A DNA stretch of 64,000 bases, from the NCBI RefSeq assembly GCF_900110245.1, contig NZ_FOCZ01000015.1, forward strand, positions 1 to 64,000. Direction: 5' to 3'. The stretch comes from Niastella yeongjuensis. Its GTDB lineage: Bacteria > Bacteroidota > Bacteroidia > Chitinophagales > Chitinophagaceae. Each line of letters starts with the position of its first letter. The first letter of the stretch is position 1. The translations under genes and the position numbers were made by a program. This document shows positions 44,211 to 53,278 of this stretch, piece by piece. Below the pieces are notes generated by a model that did no database searches, was not told the origin of the DNA, and saw only the letters and a program-made list of their open reading frames with translations.

Positions 44211-44537
44211 ATGTTAAACCAACCTCGTATTACCATCGGCCTCTCCCACCCTAATTCCAGGAATGCAGAAGCATTTTTAAATTCCTGGGAGGAACCTTTT
44301 CTACTCCAGGAAAAAGGAACAAACAAGTTCATTTTTCACTCTGCTATTTCTCAAACAAAACTGGAACTGATATTCTTTGATTCATACGACGAAGCCAACT
44401 CGTTTGGTATTGAACATTTAAATCCGGTTAACGAAACAAGCATGTGGAACCTTAACGGGTCTATGTTATTTTCCGCAAGCGGGAACAATGCAGACAAGGT
44501 CCAAAGTCTCGTAAGCCACTTCGCCGGAAAAGAGTAA
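44211..44537 (+). CDS. small protein of unknown function
   Basis: Unrecognised 108-residue protein with alternating strands and helices (PRITIGLSHPNSRNAEAFLNSW, KLELIFFDSYDEANSFGI). No signal peptide. It is divergent from the Imm49-like gene (29 bp between starts), and TATTTTTA lies within the preceding 20 bp, one mismatch from the -7 consensus. Size and place fit another immunity-type protein, but nothing in the sequence proves it. Confidence 0.6.
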   Translation: MLNQPRITIGLSHPNSRNAEAFLNSWEEPFLLQEKGTNKFIFHSAISQTKLELIFFDSYDEANSFGIEHLNPVNETSMWNLNGSMLFSASGNNADKVQSLVSHFAGKE

Positions 44538-44555
44538 GCACATGAAGCTTAATAA

Positions 44556-45737
44556 TCATTCGCTATCCTTTTCCCATTTACCGGGTTCTTTTTTTTCAAG
44601 TTTATTTAACGCCCATCGTTTTATCACTTCATCTTCTGATTGAGTCAATTTTTTTAATGCTTCAAGGTTATCAGGTTCAGGCTGAACCACAATAGCATTA
44701 ATGAGTTGATGAATGTAGGAACCTTTAAAATCTTCCTGATGCAAATACACTGGTATTGTATTTATTGCGGCCAATAAAAAAGGGACATTTGCTTTGTTTG
44801 TATTGAATATCAACTCAAAAATGTGGGCTATTTCTTCATGCCTTCTATGCCAATCCCCTAATATTATCTTCAATAAAATATTCTCTACCTGCGCATCAAA
44901 AAGACCAAATAAAAACCCGACAAAAAATGAGTCTTCCAGCATTTTGCTGCTTTTGTGCCGGTTAGCCATTTCTAAACAAACTTTTAGATCAGTGCTCGAT
45001 ACACTGTCGCGATAGATGGAAAGCAATTCTTCACTTGATTTTTTCTCATTCCAAAACGAAAACGTTATTTTCAATAGCATGTTGAAACTTTGCCATCTAC
45101 TGTGAATACCATAACGTCCCCAGTCAAATTCCCTGACATGTAAAGCAAAATATTCATCAGGCAAGATAAGCCCTACGTGTTCGAGGCCTTTTTGAAGAAT
45201 GGTAGTTTGTGCTTCAACGTCCAGGTTCTTAACTACCTGAAAGCCATTTTCTATTTTTCCATGACCCCGGTACACAATGATATCTCCATCAAAAACAACA
45301 GCCAGATCGTCACCACTTGGTCCGCCCCACATAAAATCCTGGAAATATAGTATTGGCACCCCGGTTTGATCGTTTAATTGCTTTAAATAATAAAACAAAT
45401 TAAAATGACTGGTATTTAGCTCAGGTATTGCCGTAAGCTCATTGATCACGCCATAGTCATTAGTGATAGGCTCCATTATTCTTTCCTCATCCACACATTC
45501 TCCATAGAAACCGGTTTTAACTTCTGGCTCCACGGCCAATAATCCGCCGTCGGGGAGCCCATGCCGCATGTAACTATACTTGGTAGGCACATCACCGAAT
45601 ATATTCTCTCGCGAATAATCATCGACCCCTTCAAGATCATTAATTAAATAAATACTTTCAACTACCGGAATGGTTTTAAAAAAATCAATAACGTTTTTTT
45701 CTGGAAAGGTGTATATTCTTACGATATCCCAGGACAT
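44556..45737 (-). CDS. HEAT-like protein of unknown function, possible immunity-type
   Basis: A 393-residue cytoplasmic protein. The N-terminal 190 residues form a beta-rich domain (SWDIVRIYTFPEKNVIDFF, YFQDFMWGGPSGDDLAVVFDGD) reminiscent of small immunity-type domains. The rest is helical, with repeating hydrophobic patterns and a closing LTQSEDEVIKRWALNKLEKK typical of HEAT-like repeats. No catalytic motif and no signal peptide. It stands between the small gene at 44211 and the SMI1/KNR4 gene, so a role in a toxin-immunity locus is plausible. Confidence 0.65.
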   Translation of the reverse strand: MSWDIVRIYTFPEKNVIDFFKTIPVVESIYLINDLEGVDDYSRENIFGDVPTKYSYMRHGLPDGGLLAVEPEVKTGFYGECVDEERIMEPITNDYGVINELTAIPELNTSHFNLFYYLKQLNDQTGVPILYFQDFMWGGPSGDDLAVVFDGDIIVYRGHGKIENGFQVVKNLDVEAQTTILQKGLEHVGLILPDEYFALHVREFDWGRYGIHSRWQSFNMLLKITFSFWNEKKSSEELLSIYRDSVSSTDLKVCLEMANRHKSSKMLEDSFFVGFLFGLFDAQVENILLKIILGDWHRRHEEIAHIFELIFNTNKANVPFLLAAINTIPVYLHQEDFKGSYIHQLINAIVVQPEPDNLEALKKLTQSEDEVIKRWALNKLEKKEPGKWEKDSE

Positions 45738-45830
45738 AATTTTACTTTTTGTATATTTTACTTCACTCCTTCAATAATAGAAAACGCCAAATATAATATC
45801 CCTATTTTAATAATAATAGCGGAATACTGT

Positions 45831-45838
45831 TATTTTTG
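45831..45838 (+). promoter_or_regulatory. -7 promoter element of SMI1/KNR4 gene
   Basis: TATTTTTG matches TAnnTTTG and lies 19 bp upstream of the ATG at 45858, a normal leader distance. No clear -33 TTTG is seen. Confidence 0.5.
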
Positions 45839-45857
45839 GGCTATATAACCGCGATAT

Positions 45858-46790
45858 ATGTCCCTACCCAAAGAGATCCTGGAGATATTTTATAAAACGC
45901 TGAGCGGCGAATTGCCAGTACTTGAGTTTGAAGAATGGTTGTATGCCAACCACCAACTGGAGGCAATGATGACCCCGGATGATTACCTGGACCTCATCGC
46001 TTACGGTTATAAGGGCCAGGGTGCACTGCCCGGCTTGCATGAACTATTGAGAAAACATGTCGATGAGCGTGAGCTGGCATTTCGGACACACGTGCAAAAG
46101 AAATACGCACAGGGGTATAGGCCCACTTTGATCAAAACCCCATTTGATGAACAATTACAAAGAATAAAAGAGAAACTGGTAACGGCAGCACAAGCAGACA
46201 AAAATTGCATGGCATACGGAGCAGAACTGCATGAGTACATGTTGAGCGTGCCTGTCACAGAAGAAGAGGCAGCTGCATTCGAGCGCAGGTATTCCATTCA
46301 ACTGCCAGCCGACTACCGGGCATTTTTACTGGTGGTGGGGAACGGCGGCGTTGAATTCGAAGAATCATACGGGATCTTAGGCGCGGGGCCTTATAACGGC
46401 CTTTATCCATTGGACTATGAAAACGACAAATCCAAAGATTATTTGAAATACGATTGCGTGATCGATCCGGACATGACAATAGAGCAGTGGGAGTTGTTAG
46501 CGCAATTTAAAAATAAGCAGGGTAAAATTTCCCCGGAAGCATACAGACAGGAAGCCCACAAAGTATTTGGCGGTGTTTTACCGCTGGGTTCACAAGGTTG
46601 CTCCTATATACACGCCCTGGTTGTTAAAGGGCCTTATGCGGGACGTGTGGTAAACCTGGACTACAACTACATTGTACCACCCCTTTTTGCACCTACCGCC
46701 ACCTTCCTGGACTGGTATGAAGGCTGGCTGGACGAGGTCATTAACGGAACGCTTTTGAAGCGGGATGCCCCTTTTTATGGTTTCCCTTAA
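45858..46790 (+). CDS. SMI1/KNR4 (SUKH-1) domain protein
   Basis: A 310-residue cytoplasmic protein. The SUKH domain starts near residue 135: VTEEEAAAFERRYSIQLPADYRAFLLVVGNGGVEFEESYGILGAG, the conserved helix-strand-GNGG block. It extends to ATFLDWYEGWLDEVI near 290. A helical N-terminal part (1-130) is extra. SUKH proteins are common immunity proteins of contact-dependent or type VI/IX polymorphic toxins, but they also occur in other regulatory roles. The lone copy here follows the Imm49-like and HEAT-like genes. Confidence 0.85.
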   Translation: MSLPKEILEIFYKTLSGELPVLEFEEWLYANHQLEAMMTPDDYLDLIAYGYKGQGALPGLHELLRKHVDERELAFRTHVQKKYAQGYRPTLIKTPFDEQLQRIKEKLVTAAQADKNCMAYGAELHEYMLSVPVTEEEAAAFERRYSIQLPADYRAFLLVVGNGGVEFEESYGILGAGPYNGLYPLDYENDKSKDYLKYDCVIDPDMTIEQWELLAQFKNKQGKISPEAYRQEAHKVFGGVLPLGSQGCSYIHALVVKGPYAGRVVNLDYNYIVPPLFAPTATFLDWYEGWLDEVINGTLLKRDAPFYGFP

Positions 46791-46898
46791 TGAGGTGAGC
46801 TTTTGCGGGATTAATATTTAAGTAAACTGTCGAATAAACAATTAATCTGTTGCCGCAAGCCGTATATTAGCAAAAAATAATCAGGGCAACATACTCGT

Positions 46899-49412
46899 AT
46901 GAAAAAACATTCGCGCCGTTCCATTATCAAATCAGGCACCCTTGCAGCAATTAGTTTTAGTCCCCTTGTATCCGGTTTAAATAAAGCATTTGGCAATTCA
47001 GCATCTCCCAAAACGGCTACAGCAGCCAGCGATCTGTTGCTGTGGTACCGGAAACCGGCAGAAAAATGGCTGGAAGCATTGCCCATTGGAAATGGGAAAT
47101 TAGGCGGAATGGTATTTGGCGGCGCTGCCCAGGAGCGTATCAGCATCAGTGAAGATACCCTTTGGACAGGCGGACCGTATCAGCCTGCAGTAGATGTGTC
47201 GCCCGAAACGATGGCCAGCATCAAAAAGCTTTCTTTTGAAGGAAAATACACAGAAGCACAGGAACTGGTAAAACAATTACAGGGCAAACCGCACCGGCAG
47301 GCGGCCTATCAAACAGTAGGTGAACTGCAGCTCAACTTTTCCAATTTCACGGAAACCACCGATTACCGCCGTGAACTGGACCTGAATACAGGTATTGTAA
47401 CAGTAACTTTTACCGCCAATGGAATTCAATATAAACGGGAAACATTTGCCAGCTATCCGAACCATGTTATTGTAACGCGCATCACCGCCAGCAAGCCCGG
47501 ACAAATAAACCTGACCTGCACCTGCACGTCGTTACATCCCAGCAAAAAACTGGTTACCTCTGGTAACAACGGACTTATCATGGATGGTAAAAATGGGGAC
47601 CTCATAGTTGAAAACGACGTAACCATTCCATCAGCATTGACCTGGCAATGCCGGGTAGCGGTACAGGCAACCGGCGGAAAACAAACCGCAGTTGATAATG
47701 GCATACAGGTTAGCGGCGCAAACGAGGTTACAGTATTTACAACCGCAGCTACCAGTTATATAAGTTTTAATGATGTCAGCGGCAAACCAGCACAATTGTG
47801 CGCCGCCGTTATCGATAAATGTATTGGGCAATCTTACAACGCATTGCGCGCAAAACATGTGGCAGATTACCAGCAACTCTTTAACCGGGTGCAGCTTTCC
47901 CTTACGAGTCAACCTGCTGCCAACATGCCCACCAATGAAAGAATAAAGAATTTTGCCACGGGGAATGATCCTTCACTCGCCGCGCTTTATTTTCAGGTTG
48001 GCAGGTACCTGTTGCTGTCTTCTTCGCGGCCAGGTTCACAACCCGCTAATTTGCAAGGCAGGTGGAACGATAGTTTATCAGCCTCCTGGGGCGGTAAATA
48101 CACGGTCAATATCAATACGGAAATGAATTACTGGCCAGCGCAGAAAACCAACCTGGCCCCCTGTGAATTGCCCTTGTTGCAGCTGGTAAAAGATCTTGCT
48201 GTAACAGGTCAGGTAACGGCAAAAAAAATCTACCAGGCAAACGGCTGGGTTTGCCATCACAATACGGATCTGTGGCGGGCTACTGCGCCTATTGATTCGG
48301 CTTTCTCCGGACAATGGCCAACAGGCGGCGCCTGGTTATGTAACCATCTATACCAACATTATCTGTACAGCGGTGATGCCGCTTATTTGAAGGAGTTATA
48401 TCCACTGATGAAGGGTTCCGCCCAATTCTTTTTCGACACGCTGGTGCAGGAACCACAACATGGCTGGTTTGTAACCTGCCCGTCCATGTCGCCTGAAAAT
48501 GGCGTGGCAAAAGGAACTTCCAGTTCACCCGGCCCCACGATGGATATGCAGATCCTCCGGGAGTTGTTTAACCATTGTGCATCAGCAGCCGCCATCTTAA
48601 AAACAGATGCAGGCTTTGCGCAGGCATGCAAGGATATGGCCCTTAAACTGGCACCGGACCAAATAGGTAAAGGCGGTCAGTTGCAGGAATGGTTGAAAGA
48701 CATAGATATGGAAAACGACAATTACGAGCACCGGCATATGTCGCCCCTGTATGGTTTGTTTCCCGGTTATGAAATAACGCCTGATAAAACAGCCCTGTTT
48801 GCTGCTGCCCACAAACTAACGGAAATGCGTGGCTTTTCCGGCCAGGGAATGGGCTGGGGCCAGGCATGGCGCCTGAACCTTTGGGCACGCCTGCAGGACC
48901 CTGCCAATTGCTTTAAGCTGGTAAATGCATTGATCAGTACAAAAACGGAACAGAATTTATTCGACAAACCACATATTCAGCTGGATGGTAATTTTGGCGG
49001 CACCTCGGGCATTACCGAAATGCTGTTGCAAAGCCATGCCGGTTCGGTTCATTTACTGCCGGCACTGCCCGATCAGTGGAGCGAAGGTTCGCTGAGTGGT
49101 CTTTGTGCCCAGGGTGGTTTTGAGATCACCCGGCTTGACTGGAAAAACAATCGGATAACGGGTTTGAAAATACAATCGAAACTGGGAGGCAATCTTCGAT
49201 TGCAGGTACCCAATGAAGTAGCCGTACAGGCTGTTCCTGGCATCAAACCGGCCAGCGGCGCCAATCCCAATCCGCTTTTTGCCCCTATTGAAATGCCGGA
49301 GGCGGTTATTGCGCCCAATGCACCGTTGCAACAATTAGAATTGAAAAAAACCTGGACGTATGATCTGCCCACGCAGAAAGGACAGGTTTATGAGATAAAG
49401 TTCGTAAAATAA
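46899..49412 (+). CDS. glycoside hydrolase family 95 alpha-L-fucosidase
   Basis: An 837-residue secreted enzyme. The N-terminus (KKHSRRSIIKSGTLAAISFSPL) has a Tat-type twin arginine. The N-terminal beta domain has LLWYRKPAEKWLEALPIGNGKLGGMVFGG, diagnostic of GH95. The catalytic (alpha/alpha)6 barrel has GKYTVNINTEMNYWPAQKTNL and DLWRATAPID. The C-terminal part ends LLPALPDQWSEGSLSGLCAQGGFE. It inverts the 1,2-fucosyl bond; some GH95 members use galactose or other sugars. Export is likely by Tat to the periplasm. Single gene with its own terminator and no PUL partners nearby. Confidence 0.93.
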   Translation: MKKHSRRSIIKSGTLAAISFSPLVSGLNKAFGNSASPKTATAASDLLLWYRKPAEKWLEALPIGNGKLGGMVFGGAAQERISISEDTLWTGGPYQPAVDVSPETMASIKKLSFEGKYTEAQELVKQLQGKPHRQAAYQTVGELQLNFSNFTETTDYRRELDLNTGIVTVTFTANGIQYKRETFASYPNHVIVTRITASKPGQINLTCTCTSLHPSKKLVTSGNNGLIMDGKNGDLIVENDVTIPSALTWQCRVAVQATGGKQTAVDNGIQVSGANEVTVFTTAATSYISFNDVSGKPAQLCAAVIDKCIGQSYNALRAKHVADYQQLFNRVQLSLTSQPAANMPTNERIKNFATGNDPSLAALYFQVGRYLLLSSSRPGSQPANLQGRWNDSLSASWGGKYTVNINTEMNYWPAQKTNLAPCELPLLQLVKDLAVTGQVTAKKIYQANGWVCHHNTDLWRATAPIDSAFSGQWPTGGAWLCNHLYQHYLYSGDAAYLKELYPLMKGSAQFFFDTLVQEPQHGWFVTCPSMSPENGVAKGTSSSPGPTMDMQILRELFNHCASAAAILKTDAGFAQACKDMALKLAPDQIGKGGQLQEWLKDIDMENDNYEHRHMSPLYGLFPGYEITPDKTALFAAAHKLTEMRGFSGQGMGWGQAWRLNLWARLQDPANCFKLVNALISTKTEQNLFDKPHIQLDGNFGGTSGITEMLLQSHAGSVHLLPALPDQWSEGSLSGLCAQGGFEITRLDWKNNRITGLKIQSKLGGNLRLQVPNEVAVQAVPGIKPASGANPNPLFAPIEMPEAVIAPNAPLQQLELKKTWTYDLPTQKGQVYEIKFVK

Positions 49413-49440
49413 AAAAGGGGAGAAATCCCCTTTTTTATTT
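49411..49440 (+). terminator. terminator of GH95 gene
   Basis: AAAAAAGGGGA / TCCCCTTTTTT with a 4-nt GAAA loop, immediately after the GH95 stop. Also usable by the convergent minus-strand gene at 49477. Confidence 0.88.
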
Positions 49441-49476
49441 TATCCCATAACTCGATTTCTGTAAAAACGCGTTAGG

Positions 49477-52400
49477 CTACCGCAACAAATTAAAGCTGCC
49501 TTTTTTAACAACACTGGTTCCATCAGTGAGCACTAATTGGGCCGCATAAACATATACGCCTATCGGCTGCGGTTTACCCTTATAAATACCGTTCCATTTT
49601 CCATTGATATCGTTTGTCTCAAATATCTTTTCTCCCCACTGGTTGAAGATGATCAAACGCATGGTTTGAATAACATTACTGTACACCTGGAACACATCAT
49701 TATTACCATCGTTGTTTGGTGAAAACGTGTTTGGAAAAAAGACCTGGTCGCTGAGGGTTTGCCCCACTACCCTTTTTGAGAATGCCGACGGACAATCCCA
49801 TCTGGTACCAAGCGCTTCAACCATCAATCCTACGGTATCGCGGCCCAGTAACCCGGCGATGTAATGCGAAGTACCTGTATGGCCGGTTGAAGGATCTGTC
49901 CAGGTTATGCCATCCCGCGACACACGATAACCGGTTGCATTGGGTGAAGGTGTCCAGGAAAATTTCATCACAAAACCGCCCAGCGAATCTACGGTAAGTA
50001 CCGGCTCACTGAGTGGGTAACATATAGTGAATTCGATGGCCCCTATATCAGGTTTAGTGGTACTGCGCGTAGTATTATTGATATCATTGGTAACATTTAC
50101 TACAGCACCTTTATCATCGAAGGGGATGTATGTGGGTGTGAAATCAGCATTCAGTGAATCTTTATACAAGGGATAAAGACTAATGGAATTAGAATCTTTT
50201 CGAACTGCCAGCCAGTCGGTTAATTTAGCATAGTTTATACCACCCATAGAACCGGTATAAGCAACGCCGGTTAAGCCCGTAATAAAATAATTGTTGTTGT
50301 CAGCCTTCAGGGCGCTGTCCTTCCCTGCAATGGAGAACCCGATACTTTTTCCAAGCCCGCCTCTTTTTATCACTATGTTGTTGTTCTTCACTTCTGCGCC
50401 AACACTCAGATTGCCCTGGAAACCAATTCCGGCTGTAACAATGGTAGCGGTGGTAGCGGCCATTGAATCTTCCAAAGAAATGGTATTGTGATAGATCTTC
50501 ACGTAATTTGAACTGTTGGAAAAAATACCATATTGCGGTGCAACTCCCCTGAAGTTATAAAGGAGGTTATTGGAAATGATGTTGGGTGCGGCTGCCTTAC
50601 CAAGCACCGCTTCCATATGAATACCATGCACATCAATAGTTGCCGTTGCGCCGTTTGTCTGCAGATCATGGATCCTGTTTCTTGAAATTTGATTGCCATA
50701 AGGCGCCAACCCAAAGGCGTTGGCCTGTTTAAGATAAACGCCGCTGAAGCTGGTAAAACCGGTGCGGGCCTGCTGGCTGATGTTGTTGCTGTCTACCAGG
50801 GTATTGGCAATACCATTAAGATAAACGCCAAACCCATAAGCATCAGTTATTGTATTCGCACTTATGATATTGCCTGATGGAATAGCGGTGGCTCCCAACG
50901 TTTTAGAGGTACAGGTAATGCCGTAATATCCGCCGGTGATGGTATTGTTGGCAATAGTATTACTATCGCAAAAAGATATATTTCCGGTATTTATCGGGTC
51001 ATTCCCGCTGTTGTTGAGCACGATACCTGCATAACCGTTAGTTTGGGCAGTTGTGCTCAAGGATACGGAGCAGCGCTTTATGGTGTTATGATCTGCATCG
51101 CCCATCAATTGTATGCCAAAACCAAATGAGGGGCCGTTTACTTTTATATTTAAACTGTCGATGGTAACATAATCGACACCATTCAGTTTTAATACGGCTC
51201 TTTCGTCGGGGTTGATGTCGGGTGCATAGGCAAGCGTGTTCCCGTTGCCCCTAAAGGTGATCGTTTGTGACGCCGAGGTACTGAGGGCAGGTACGATCAC
51301 CTGCTCATTATAGGGGCCGGAACCCGGCGTTACATTAAATACAACTGACCCTGTAATGCCACATTCCATGGCCAACACCGCATCATTGAATGATTGAAAG
51401 TTGATGCCACCAGTTGGCTGTGCTGAATTGATGGTGTACGTGCCGCCGGTTAACCTGGTATTCACGATCACCCGCAAGGGGGCAGAATACAGGGTATTAC
51501 CCAAACAGGTAACTGCTGCGCGGTAAAATAAGGTAGTATTGGGCAACAGATCCACCGACGGATAGGCAAGCGCACTGCTGATATTGCTATACGTTCCGGT
51601 TGCGGAGGAAGAACTCTGCCAGGTATAGGTTTGCCCATCGCCCCAGGAATTGCCTTGTAAACCCAACGTTATCTGCGGACCATAACATAAAATAGAATCC
51701 GGCAATACAGTAGTGCTACCCGGAACAACCGGCGTTTGACAGGCAGGCGTTACGAATTCATAGCAACCCGGATCAGGATTGAGGGGACTTCGCGCAGCGC
51801 CTGTAATGTCGGTATTTATATTTTTATACAGCGCCATGTTATCGATGGGCTGGGCTGTAGGTACAAAATTGAAAGTGGTCGGATCGGTAAATTCCGGGTC
51901 CAGGTTTACAGATGAATAATCAAGCCCCGTTACCTTTTGCCAGTCAGCCAACGTTAGCTGGTCTACAAAGGCCACCGATCCCACCGCATTGGTAATAAAA
52001 GAGCCTGTCACATAATAAACATTCCGGCTAAAGGTGATCTGCGACATCACTCGCTCAAAGAAAATGGCATAATTCCAGTTGATGGATGCCCTCGTTACAC
52101 TGATAATATTATTCGACACATTCACATTACTGACATTTTCAAAATATATTCCGTTGCTCTCCGCGCCAAACACATTCTGATCGTCGAGTGAAATGGTATT
52201 ATTGTAAATATTGAAATAAGAAGTGGCCGCAAAGCGTGCCGCGATGCCATATTGTACATTATCGGAGCTGAAATCGCAAATAAGGTTATTGGCAAACAGG
52301 TTTTCTTTTCCGGCCACACACTGTGCAGAATTCAAAATGCCATAAATAAGGCTGCCACCAGCAACGATATGAAAATTGTGAATTTTATTATTGGTAACTT

Positions 52401-53214
52401 TTACATTCTGGTCAAGAAAGTTCAGGTAAACGCCATATACCTTCCTGGTGGCGTGTGGGCCACCCTGCAGATCATTGCCATCAACGATGGCCCCATCGTT
52501 ATAATTCAATTGAATACAACTGGTGTACGAGTCGGAAATAAAATTGTTCAGGATCTTATTGCCCAGCATTAGTACAGCAGCACCGGAAACCGGTGCACTG
52601 TTCAATGTAATGCCCGTATTTCCGCCGGAAATGGTATCGTTTTGAATAAGGTTGTTATCGCAATTACTGGTGCCGGCAGCGGTGGCAGTACTGTCATTAC
52701 CATTAATTACGATCCCTTCGTTATTTCCGGGAGAAGTAATGCTGGTAGGTAGTACAATCCTGCAATTCCGGATATTATTATTATCTGAGTTATTCAGTAA
52801 GTGGAACCCATATCCATACTTCCCGGCCGCCTGCGGAGTAATACGAAGCTTGTCGAAAGTTACATAACTGATATTATTAAGCTTTACGCCAGACCGGCTA
52901 TTGGTATTATTCGAAGTAAATGACAGCGTTACCCCATTGCAATTGAAAGTTACGGTGTTCATAGCGGTGGCCCCTATCCTGTTATCAAGAGTGATCTGTT
53001 CATTATAAGGTCCCGAACCGGCCGCTACGTTAAATGTGATAGCACCGTTCAGCCCGTTTTGCATGTAAGCGACCGCGTCAGTAAATGATTGGAAATTGGT
53101 ACCGCTGGTGGGCAGGGTGGAATTAATGGTGTAGGTACCTGATACCTGCGCATGTGCCACATAAGTAAATAGAAATAACAGGCAAAGGCAAAGCACGTGC
53201 AATGCGTTTCTCAT
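49477..53214 (-). CDS. beta-helix protein with gliding-motility (type IX, CHU_C) C-terminus
   Basis: A 1245-residue secreted protein. A signal peptide (cut near VAHAQ) is followed by two similar right-handed parallel beta-helix modules (about 20-510 and 590-1110), each beginning with a G-TYTIN opening (GTYTINSTLPTSGTNFQSFT; GTYTINSAQPTGGINFQSFN). They are separated by an Ig-like part with the Cys-rich CQTPVVPGS segment. After a fibronectin-like stretch the protein ends in the gliding-motility-associated domain (FFPNTFSPNNDGNNDVFQVYS and FNQWGEKIFETND, final KGSFNLLR). This is the type B signal for T9SS export. Likely surface-attached carbohydrate-binding or adhesive protein. Confidence 0.92.
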   Translation of the reverse strand: MRNALHVLCLCLLFLFTYVAHAQVSGTYTINSTLPTSGTNFQSFTDAVAYMQNGLNGAITFNVAAGSGPYNEQITLDNRIGATAMNTVTFNCNGVTLSFTSNNTNSRSGVKLNNISYVTFDKLRITPQAAGKYGYGFHLLNNSDNNNIRNCRIVLPTSITSPGNNEGIVINGNDSTATAAGTSNCDNNLIQNDTISGGNTGITLNSAPVSGAAVLMLGNKILNNFISDSYTSCIQLNYNDGAIVDGNDLQGGPHATRKVYGVYLNFLDQNVKVTNNKIHNFHIVAGGSLIYGILNSAQCVAGKENLFANNLICDFSSDNVQYGIAARFAATSYFNIYNNTISLDDQNVFGAESNGIYFENVSNVNVSNNIISVTRASINWNYAIFFERVMSQITFSRNVYYVTGSFITNAVGSVAFVDQLTLADWQKVTGLDYSSVNLDPEFTDPTTFNFVPTAQPIDNMALYKNINTDITGAARSPLNPDPGCYEFVTPACQTPVVPGSTTVLPDSILCYGPQITLGLQGNSWGDGQTYTWQSSSSATGTYSNISSALAYPSVDLLPNTTLFYRAAVTCLGNTLYSAPLRVIVNTRLTGGTYTINSAQPTGGINFQSFNDAVLAMECGITGSVVFNVTPGSGPYNEQVIVPALSTSASQTITFRGNGNTLAYAPDINPDERAVLKLNGVDYVTIDSLNIKVNGPSFGFGIQLMGDADHNTIKRCSVSLSTTAQTNGYAGIVLNNSGNDPINTGNISFCDSNTIANNTITGGYYGITCTSKTLGATAIPSGNIISANTITDAYGFGVYLNGIANTLVDSNNISQQARTGFTSFSGVYLKQANAFGLAPYGNQISRNRIHDLQTNGATATIDVHGIHMEAVLGKAAAPNIISNNLLYNFRGVAPQYGIFSNSSNYVKIYHNTISLEDSMAATTATIVTAGIGFQGNLSVGAEVKNNNIVIKRGGLGKSIGFSIAGKDSALKADNNNYFITGLTGVAYTGSMGGINYAKLTDWLAVRKDSNSISLYPLYKDSLNADFTPTYIPFDDKGAVVNVTNDINNTTRSTTKPDIGAIEFTICYPLSEPVLTVDSLGGFVMKFSWTPSPNATGYRVSRDGITWTDPSTGHTGTSHYIAGLLGRDTVGLMVEALGTRWDCPSAFSKRVVGQTLSDQVFFPNTFSPNNDGNNDVFQVYSNVIQTMRLIIFNQWGEKIFETNDINGKWNGIYKGKPQPIGVYVYAAQLVLTDGTSVVKKGSFNLLR

Positions 53215-53278
53215 AGCTGATTAATGGATTTTAAAACTAAAGGGATGGACCGCTAAAAGCCCATCCCTCTTTTATAAA

